From: an uncultured Desulfovibrio sp.
GTDB taxonomy: Bacteria; Desulfobacterota; Desulfovibrionia; Desulfovibrionales; Desulfovibrionaceae
Direction: 5' to 3'
Length of the DNA stretch: 9,416 nt
NCBI GenBank assembly: GCA_900553145.1
Contig: USCL01000143.1
Span: forward strand, 1 to 9,416
Part shown: positions 1-4,995 of the stretch, piece by piece
Layout of the letters: the number at the start of each line of letters is the position of its first letter
Numbering within the stretch: position 1 is the first letter of the stretch
Notes under the pieces: generated by a model
What the model was told of the DNA's origin: nothing
What the model saw: the letters and a program-made list of their open reading frames with translations, nothing else
The model's database searches: none
Position numbers and translations under genes: made by a program

Positions 1-1
1 G

Positions 2-68
2 CCCCCATCCCTCCGCCCCCAAAGATTTTCGACTGGTGGGGAGGCCGCGCGAAAGAAGCCCGTTCCGG
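2..68 (+). repeat. Intergenic repeat, copy A (tail part)
   Basis: This stretch aligns without gaps to 4043-4109, with about 55 of 67 positions identical by my count. Shared blocks are CCCCCATCCCTCC at the start, CCCAAAGA, GTGGGGAGGC in the middle and GCCCGTTCCGG at the end. CCTCC (10-14) and GGAGG (40-44) are complementary and keep the same spacing in the other copy, so a short outer stem is possible in both. In the second copy a perfect palindrome sits immediately before this tail; here the window starts too late to show whether one is present. It lies downstream of the MATE gene's 3' end. No coding potential is apparent. Confidence 0.7.
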
Positions 69-79
69 CGAAAATCTGG

Positions 80-131
80 AAAAATCGGGGAAGCTCAGAG
101 ATGGCCCGCTATTGCGGGCATGCTGTTCCCC
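80..131 (-). terminator. Probable terminator of the AEC-MATE operon
   Basis: Read on the minus strand, an outer stem GGGGAA/TTCCCC (126-131 with 87-92) encloses an inner perfect hairpin GCCCGC-AATA-GCGGGC (114-119 with 104-109). The outer stem is followed at once by GATTTTT (80-86). It starts 13 bases beyond the MATE stop codon, where an operon terminator is expected. The outer stem closes over unpaired bases, so stability is uncertain. The inner hairpin alone has no adjacent T-run. Confidence 0.5.
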
Positions 132-143
132 GCGATCAGCCGG

Positions 144-1493
144 TTATCGGGAGACGATGCTCTTGCCCATCCAGCGGCGGCTTTGCCAGCGGCGCCAAAA
201 GAGGGCCGCGCGGATGCCCTCGTCCATTGTGAAGGCGGCCCACATGCCGACGAGCCCGAAGCCGAGCGTAACGCCAAGCACGTAGCCGCCCACGGTCGCC
301 ACCCCCCACATGAAGACAAGCCCGATGAGGAACGGATACACGGCGTCGCCCGTCGCGCGGAGGAAGTTCACGCACAGGATGTTGACGGCGCGCCCGAGTT
401 CGAGGAGCACGTCGATGCAAAGGATCAGGGCGGTCAGCGAAACGATTTCGGGATTGTCGCTGAGCAGCCCCATGACGCTCCTCCCGAGCAGGGCGGAAAG
501 CAGGGCCACCGAGAAGGAAATCATCAGCGTGATGCGGATGCAGTACCGCCCGAGGAGCAGCGCGGCGTTCTTATGCCCCTTGCCGATGAGGTGCCCTATG
601 CAGATGCCGCCGCCCTGCCCCACCGACATGGCGAACACATAGGAAAACGTCACGATGTTCATGGCATAGGTGCGCGCGGCAAGGGCCTCGTTGCCGAGCA
701 TATTGACGAAATAGGTGATCACCACCTGCGAGAGGCTGTAGGAAAGCTGTTCGCCCCCGGAAGGCAAGCCGATGGACAGCATCTTGCGGAGCACCCCAAA
801 CGGGAAAGGCCACCAAAAGGACGGAGGGGACGCCAGCTTCTTGCGGAACAGGATGAAAACCAGCAGGCACATGGCGACGCCGCGGCTGAACGAAGTGGAG
901 ATGGCCGCGCCTTCGACCCCGAGGGCGGGGAAGCCGAAGTGCCCGAAAATGAGCGCGTAATTCCCGAGGATGTTGAGGATGTTGATGAGGAAGGTCACCT
1001 GCATGGGGTAATAGGCCATGCCCGCGCTCCTCAGGATGGCCGAAAGGGTCAGCGAGACGGCCTGAAAAAACGCGAACCCGCCCACAATGCGCATGTAGGC
1101 CACGCCGTCGCCCATGAGCTCGGGCCGCAGCTCCATAAGCCGCAGGATGCGTTCCGCCCCGAAAAACAGGGCGGCGCTGACGATGACGCCCATCGCCATA
1201 TTGAAAACCAGCGACACGCCGATGGTACGGAAGACATTGTCCATCTGCCGCGCGCCGAGGTATTACGAACAGAGCACGGAAGTCCCGGCCGTGGTGGCCT
1301 CGAAGGCGAGGAAAATCATGTTCAGGAGCTGCACGACCACGCCCACGGCGGCCACGGTGTTGTCCGAGCACTGGCTGAGCATGACCGTATCAACAATGCC
1401 GAGCAGGATGATAAGCACCATCTCGACGAAGATGGGGCCCGTAAGCCGCACCAGCCAGCGGCGGATATTGTGCTGCTCCTGCGGCAACGCCAC
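144..1493 (-). pseudogene. MATE-family multidrug/Na+ efflux transporter, interrupted by an in-frame stop
   Basis: The reading frame encodes a MATE (MatE/NorM/DinF-like) inner-membrane antiporter, a family that exports drugs or metabolites in exchange for Na+ or H+. Read through the stop it is 449 aa, the normal family length, with about a dozen hydrophobic segments and family-typical stretches such as PIFVEM, LLGIVDTVMLSQ, VAAVGV, TAGTSVL and, near the C-terminus, LLELGRAVN and RATGDAVYPF. Codon 77 is TAA (1263-1265). The next codons, still in frame, read YLGARQMDN, matching the family pattern SQYLGA, so a CAA glutamine codon has become TAA by one C-to-T change. Both sides are otherwise intact, which suggests a recent event or a sequencing error. 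Translation could restart at the ATG at 1244, but no Shine-Dalgarno site precedes it and the product would lack the first two helices. It is the second gene of an operon with the AEC permease. The start is GTG at 1493 or, better placed for the ribosome site, TTG at 1487. Substrate unknown. Confidence 0.85.
1263..1265 (-). other. Premature TAA codon within the MATE frame
   Basis: On the minus strand the bases read TCG TAA TAC CTC GGC, that is S-stop-Y-L-G. MATE proteins commonly have SQYLGA here. The flanking open frames (1263-1493 and 144-1244) are in the same phase: the 21 bases from the stop codon through the codon before the downstream ATG are a multiple of three. This is therefore a nonsense substitution, not a frameshift. 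TAA is not the codon used for pyrrolysine (TAG) or selenocysteine (TGA), so known recoding does not explain it. Confidence 0.85.
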
Positions 1494-1498
1494 CTCCT
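1493..1498 (-). promoter_or_regulatory. Ribosome binding site of the MATE gene, overlapping the AEC stop
   Basis: The minus strand reads CTG TAG GAGG TGGCG TTG. AGGAGG shares its first two bases with the TAG stop of the upstream permease. Its spacing to the GTG at 1493 is essentially nil, while the TTG at 1487 lies 5 bases after it. The ribosome site therefore favours TTG as the real start and suggests translational coupling between the two transporters. Confidence 0.6.
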
Positions 1499-2459
1499 AC
1501 AGCAGGCCGTAGTACTGGAACCCCACGATGAGCAGAGGGATGCTCACCGCCGATAAGGCTGTATCTACCACGATGCCGAGCGAAGAGTCTTCGGTAGCCA
1601 CCTGATATTTTTCCGCAATGATATAGGCCGCCACAGCCGTGGGCATGGCCGCCACAATGGTCGCCGTGGCAAGCGCGATGCCCCGCACGCCAAAGAGGTA
1701 GAGGACGCCAAAGATGAAAAGCGGCTCCACCGCCAGCTTCAGCACATGCAGGGGGAATTGGCGTCTGGCCCATCCCTTTACGAAGCCCCGCGAGGAGGTC
1801 ATCTGCTTGGAGAGGATCATCCCCATGCAGAACAGCGCGCAGGGGGCGGACGTGGAGCCGAGCATGGCCGCCATCGACAGTATCGGTTTCGGGACGGGGA
1901 TACGGAGCAGGCTCACCGCCGCGCCCAGCGCCGAATAGATCAGCAGCGGGTTGTGGAACAGCGAGCGGATCAGCGACAGGAACACTTCCTTGCGCCCTTC
2001 GCCCCTGTGCTTCCCGGCTTCCAGCCTGCCGTCCGTGAAAAGCAGGTTCACGGAAGTCATCACGGCGCAGAGGCTGGCGACGATGGCGGCCTCGGAATTG
2101 TCCGGCAGCAGGAGCACGACAATCGGCAGGCCCATGAACGCCGCGTTGGGGAAGCTCGACAGCAGGGCGAACACCGAGCTTTCCTCCCAATGCCTCCGCA
2201 GCGCGCCTGAGAAAACCGCGTAGGCGAACAGGTAGGTAACCCCATAGCCCAGCAGGATGCCCCAGACGATCGCCCCCGACATTTGCCCCGCCTCCATGCG
2301 GGCCAGCTGATTGAACAGCATCATGGGCAGCCCGATCCAATAGACGAACTGGTTGAGGCAGCCCGACGTCTCTATGGGCAAAAACCCCATCCGCTCAACG
2401 ACGATGCCGAACAGGATGATACCGAATACGGGGACCAGCGTGGAAAGTATGGACAGCAT
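1497..2459 (-). CDS. AEC-family (auxin efflux carrier-like) permease
   Basis: This 320-aa integral membrane protein of the AEC/Mem_trans family probably moves a small organic anion across the inner membrane; bacterial relatives include malate/malonate carriers such as MleP and MdcF. Family features visible are the N-terminal helix LVPVFGIILFGIVVERMGFLP, the NQFVYWIGLPMMLF stretch, SSFPNAAFMGLPI, a hydrophilic central loop (roughly residues 135-155, rich in K, R, E and G) and a C-terminal half with ATIVAAMPTAVAAYIIAEKY. About ten hydrophobic segments divide into two five-helix bundles around the central loop. I chose the ATG at 2459 because GAGG lies 6 bases upstream and the first family helix begins right after it; a TTG at 2492 would add 11 residues and has no ribosome site. 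Its TAG stop overlaps the ribosome site of the MATE gene, so the two form an operon. Substrate cannot be told from sequence. Confidence 0.88.
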   Translation of the reverse strand: MLSILSTLVPVFGIILFGIVVERMGFLPIETSGCLNQFVYWIGLPMMLFNQLARMEAGQMSGAIVWGILLGYGVTYLFAYAVFSGALRRHWEESSVFALLSSFPNAAFMGLPIVVLLLPDNSEAAIVASLCAVMTSVNLLFTDGRLEAGKHRGEGRKEVFLSLIRSLFHNPLLIYSALGAAVSLLRIPVPKPILSMAAMLGSTSAPCALFCMGMILSKQMTSSRGFVKGWARRQFPLHVLKLAVEPLFIFGVLYLFGVRGIALATATIVAAMPTAVAAYIIAEKYQVATEDSSLGIVVDTALSAVSIPLLIVGFQYYGLL

Positions 2460-2465
2460 GGGAAG

Positions 2466-2469
2466 CCTC
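2466..2469 (-). promoter_or_regulatory. Ribosome binding site of the AEC permease
   Basis: GAGG on the minus strand, 6 bases before the ATG at 2459. No comparable site precedes the in-frame TTG at 2492, so this site decides the start. Confidence 0.5.
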
Positions 2470-2505
2470 GGGAAAACTGTTTGTTCAACCAATCAGAAGC
2501 CGCAA

Positions 2506-2534
2506 GCTATATACCGTGTGCCGACGGCATGCAA
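2506..2534 (-). promoter_or_regulatory. Possible promoter of the AEC-MATE operon
   Basis: On the minus strand TTGCAT (2529-2534) is followed after 15 bases by TATATA (2508-2513), or after 17 bases by TATAGC (2506-2511). Match to the sigma70 consensus is modest, only three of six at the -35. The position, about 50 bases before the AEC start in the divergent intergenic region, is what makes it plausible. Confidence 0.25.
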
Positions 2535-2692
2535 TGAAAAAACGGCGCCCCCACCGTGCCCTTGATGCCCCGGAATGTCCATGCCGCCTTTCTCACTCCC
2601 CCACGGACATCCTTCCTTGTTTTTTCTTTTTCCCGTTGCTACTCTTGCCGAACATCGCGCAACCGCCCGAAAAACCTTCTCCCCACTACGGC

Positions 2693-3982
2693 ATGGATAC
2701 GTCACAGCAGCCAAAAGCCAACAAAATCCCTTATAAAAACAGCCTGTTCCTTTCTTGGTGCATTCTGCTGGCGCTGTGTTTCGCGTTCGTCTCCGCCGCC
2801 CCCGCCGTTGCGGGCCCCAATCCAGCGGACTACGACAAGGCCATCCGGGATATGGGGCAGCTTGAAAAATCCCCAAAACGCCTTCAGCGCGAGCCGTGGG
2901 AAAAACTTGCCGAACGGTTCCTGAACGTCTACCGGGTTGAAAAAAAATGGAAAGAGCGTTCAGCAGCGCTGTTCCGCTCCGCCGAAGCCTTGGACAGTCT
3001 GGCCCGCTGCGCTTCCAACGCCAAGGATGCGCGGCGATCGGTCGACCGGTATCTTCAGCTCGTCCGCCTGTATCCCAAAAGCTCCCTGGCCGACGACTGC
3101 CTGTACCGGGCGGCGCGGCTGCGGGGCCAAATCCTCCGCGACAAGGACGGAGCGCAGGAACTGCTCGGGCAACTCCTCAAAAAATACCCCTCTTCCAATA
3201 CGGCCAAAAACGCCTCCAGCTACCTCGCATCGCTCTCCCCCAAAGAGAAGCAGAAAGCGCCCTCCCCCGGCAGCCAGGCAAGCAAAGAAAAGCAGCCCAA
3301 GGGCAAGCCGTTCCGCCTCGGCGTAAAGACCGTGCTCATCGACCCGGGGCACGGCGGCAAAGACCCCGGCACGCACCACAACGGCATCAGGGAAAAGGAT
3401 CTTACGCTGGACATTTCCAAGCGCGTGGGGGCGATACTGTCCTCGCGCGGCCTCAACGTCCGGTACACGCGCCGTTCCGACACATGGATCACGCTGGAGC
3501 AGAGGGCCGACAAGGTCCGCACCAACAAAGCCGACCTGTTCATTTCCATCCACGTCAACGCCAACCCGTCCGAAGGCGTGCAGGGGTTCGAGACCTACTA
3601 TCTCGACGTTTCGCGCACCTCGGCCTCGACCCGCCTCGCCGCCATCGAGAACGCCCTCCGCGACCGCAGCCGCGCCACGCGGGAAAAACTGCCCCCCCAC
3701 CGCCTTTTCACCATCCAGAAGCAGGAATCCCGCCGCCTTGCGCGGAACGTCCACGAAACGACGCTCAAATTCCTCAGGAAAAAGAATTACCGGACCCACG
3801 ACGGCGGCATCAAGACCGCGCCCTTTCATGTCCTGCGGCGTTCCGGGGTTCCCGGCGTGCTGATCGAGGTAGGGTACTGCACCAACAAGACCGAAGCGGA
3901 ACGGCTGGCCATCGACGCGTACCGCGCCTCCATCGCACGCGGCATTGCCAACGGCATCCTGATCTATACGGGGAAAATGTGA
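2693..3982 (+). CDS. Exported zinc N-acetylmuramoyl-L-alanine amidase (Amidase_3, AmiC-like) with TPR-like N-terminal domain
   Basis: This 429-aa enzyme cuts the bond between N-acetylmuramic acid and L-alanine in peptidoglycan, as in daughter-cell separation or wall turnover. Residues 15-40 form a Sec signal peptide (K15, a hydrophobic core, then AVA before G41), so it acts in the periplasm. Residues about 45-190 are charged, helical and TPR/YfiO-like, with a repeat ending in LYPKSSLADD and another in KYPSSNTAKN; this part probably binds a partner. A Lys/Pro/Ser-rich linker follows. The catalytic domain runs from about 210 to 429, with zinc ligands H220 (IDPGHGG), E234 (IREKDL) and H287 (ISIHVNAN) and catalytic E392 (VLIEVGYCTN), so it looks active. 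A helical insert after FETYYLDV sits where AmiA/B/C enzymes carry a regulatory helix. The start is uncertain: the frame is open back to a GTG at 2516, but the ATG at 2693 best fits the signal peptide although no clear Shine-Dalgarno precedes it. It appears to be transcribed alone, and a strong palindrome begins 5 bases after its stop. Confidence 0.9.
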   Translation: MDTSQQPKANKIPYKNSLFLSWCILLALCFAFVSAAPAVAGPNPADYDKAIRDMGQLEKSPKRLQREPWEKLAERFLNVYRVEKKWKERSAALFRSAEALDSLARCASNAKDARRSVDRYLQLVRLYPKSSLADDCLYRAARLRGQILRDKDGAQELLGQLLKKYPSSNTAKNASSYLASLSPKEKQKAPSPGSQASKEKQPKGKPFRLGVKTVLIDPGHGGKDPGTHHNGIREKDLTLDISKRVGAILSSRGLNVRYTRRSDTWITLEQRADKVRTNKADLFISIHVNANPSEGVQGFETYYLDVSRTSASTRLAAIENALRDRSRATREKLPPHRLFTIQKQESRRLARNVHETTLKFLRKKNYRTHDGGIKTAPFHVLRRSGVPGVLIEVGYCTNKTEAERLAIDAYRASIARGIANGILIYTGKM

Positions 3983-3986
3983 ACTG

Positions 3987-4040
3987 CGGGGGAAGGGAGG
4001 GGAGGGCTTTCTTCAGAAAGCCCTCCCCTCCCTTCCCCCG
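3987..4040. repeat. Perfect palindrome (25-bp arms, 4-base loop)
   Basis: Arms 3987-4011 and 4016-4040 are perfectly complementary around the loop TTCA. The left arm is all purine (G/A) for its first 20 bases after the initial C, and the right arm is correspondingly pyrimidine-rich. It begins 5 bases after the amidase stop, so it would fold in the 3' end of that transcript. It is not followed by a T-run on either strand, so it does not look like a standard intrinsic terminator. A related palindrome lies at 9380-9416. It is probably the structural core of the intergenic repeat family. Confidence 0.85.
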
Positions 4041-4042
4041 CA

Positions 4043-4109
4043 CCCCCATCCCTCCTCTCCCAAAGACTTTTGGCCAGTGGGGAGGCAGTGCGACGGGAGC
4101 CCGTTCCGG
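4043..4109 (+). repeat. Intergenic repeat, copy B (tail part)
   Basis: This is the counterpart of 2-68, about 82% identical by hand alignment with no gaps. It follows the palindrome at 3987-4040 directly, so the full element is about 125 bp: a GA/CT hairpin plus this tail. The outer pair CCTCC (4051-4055)/GGAGG (4081-4085) is conserved between copies. An inner hairpin CCAAA-GACT-TTTGG (4060-4073) is present here but not kept in the other copy. Confidence 0.7.
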
Positions 4110-4780
4110 TTGAAGCCCTTATGCATGCGGAGGAACGCGCCGGAACGGTTTTCCATGTGGTTCTGGAATGCCTTCCTCGTTCCTGAAAAAGATGGGCGGG
4201 CGCCTTCCCCGCCATGCTTTTCTATCCTCCCATCCCCACTGCAAGCCTGCAAAAGGCATGGCGTACCGGGCGCACCGCCCGGCGGGAAACGCAACCGCCT
4301 GCGGCCCGACCGCTGACGGCCATCGCCCTTCCGTATCCGGCTGAAAGGGCCTCCCGCGCGGGAATGCCCCGGCTGCGCGGGGGCGGGGACGCGTCATCCT
4401 TTGCCGTGAAAAATACTCCTCCTGCCGCCGTTCATGGTATACGATCTGGCTTTCGTCCGGACGGATGCGGCCTTGCCCCAGCCTCCACGGCAAGGCTGGC
4501 CTTGCGCGGCGCGCGGGCCGTCACCCTCCCGGCTTTGGAAGGCCTTTGCCCAAGGGGTTGCCTGCCGGAACGGGTTCCCCATGAGCACGGTTGATTGCAA
4601 GCCCCCAAGCCCCCTCATACAGAAATCCCGTTGTAGGAAGCTGTTGCACTTTTTCTCTCTGTACCGCTGATTTTCTGTGCGCCCGCTGATTGTCCATCCA
4701 GCAGCCCCCCACTTGCCACTGGAGCCGGAACCATGCGAAATAACGGCATCAGGTACCGGAACAGGCCGTTTTTTCTGACT
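4110..4780. other. Long intergenic stretch with no convincing gene
   Basis: No open frame here has a ribosome site plus a recognisable or well-composed protein. The longest candidates (4214-4594 plus, 4394-5038 minus) are low-complexity, Pro/Arg/Gly-rich translations of GC-rich DNA. What can be seen is three hairpins: a perfect 7-bp hairpin CCGGGCG-CAC-CGCCCGG (4266-4282), an 8-bp stem GCCTTGCC/GGCAAGGC (4470-4477 with 4489-4496) that competes with a CCAGCC/GGCTGG pairing in the same place, and GGCGGG/CCCGCC (4195-4200 with 4208-4213). I see no tRNA-like fold and no remnant of a known gene. Confidence 0.5.
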
Positions 4781-4784
4781 ATTG

Positions 4785-4813
4785 TCGACATTTAATTGCA
4801 ATAAATTGATAAT
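4785..4813 (+). promoter_or_regulatory. Sigma70-type promoter of the large activase-like gene
   Basis: TCGACA (4785-4790) matches five of six positions of TTGACA. After exactly 17 bases, GATAAT (4808-4813) matches five of six of TATAAT. It sits in the only markedly AT-rich patch of the window, upstream of the 4996 gene. It predicts a start near 4820 and a leader of about 175 bases. The -10 lies inside the left arm of an inverted repeat. Confidence 0.6.
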
Positions 4814-4832
4814 AAAGCATTTTTTATTATCA
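4807..4832. promoter_or_regulatory. AT-rich inverted repeat over the -10 and start site (candidate operator)
   Basis: TGATAATAAA (4807-4816) and TTTATTATCA (4823-4832) are perfect complements around the 6-base centre GCATTT. The left arm contains the -10 hexamer and the centre falls at the predicted transcription start, so a protein bound here would block RNA polymerase. The outer half-sites GATAAT/ATTATC resemble the Fur hexamer, but the spacing is not that of a Fur box, and the site does not fit FNR (TTGAT-N4-ATCAA). It could alternatively be an RNA hairpin, though a weak one because it is AT-only. Confidence 0.45.
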
Positions 4833-4985
4833 TTGGGCATCTGGCCAAAAAACGACACGATGTTATAGATAGAGATAAAGGCACTGTTCCTTTTTCCGAG
4901 CCGTTTTCTGATGGCAGTAAAGAAGCGATGCAGTCGCTTGTGGAGGTTTTCGCTGTCGGCGTCCGGCTCCCCCGCAAGGTCCGGT
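4820..4985 (+). other. Predicted untranslated leader of the large gene
   Basis: About 165 bases separate the predicted start site from the ribosome site. A perfect hairpin AAGCGA-TGCAG-TCGCTT (4923-4939) lies in it. The leader shifts from AT-rich to GC-rich along its length. I recognise no riboswitch core. An ATG at 4911 opens a short frame that runs past the main start in another phase, without a ribosome site; I do not consider it a gene. Confidence 0.3.
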
Positions 4986-4991
4986 AAGGAG
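4986..4991 (+). promoter_or_regulatory. Ribosome binding site of the large gene
   Basis: AAGGAG lies 4 bases before the ATG at 4996 and 7 bases before the next codon, also ATG (4999). The second ATG has the more usual spacing, so the protein may begin at Met2. The effect is one residue. Confidence 0.75.
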
Positions 4992-4995
4992 ATCC

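Noticed and set aside
1263..1265. Recoded stop codon (pyrrolysine or selenocysteine) in the MATE gene
   Set aside because: The codon is TAA, not TAG or TGA, and MATE proteins do not use these residues; the family has Gln at this place.
36..1556. 506-aa open frame on the plus strand, rich in His, Glu, Ala and Arg
   Set aside because: It lies antisense to the MATE gene, which has clear family motifs. Its composition is that expected of the reverse frame of a GC-rich membrane-protein gene, and it has no ribosome site or domain.
3987..4040. Palindrome as a classical intrinsic terminator or a CRISPR repeat
   Set aside because: No T-run follows the stem on either strand, and there is no regular repeat-spacer pattern. 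A general structural repeat fits better.
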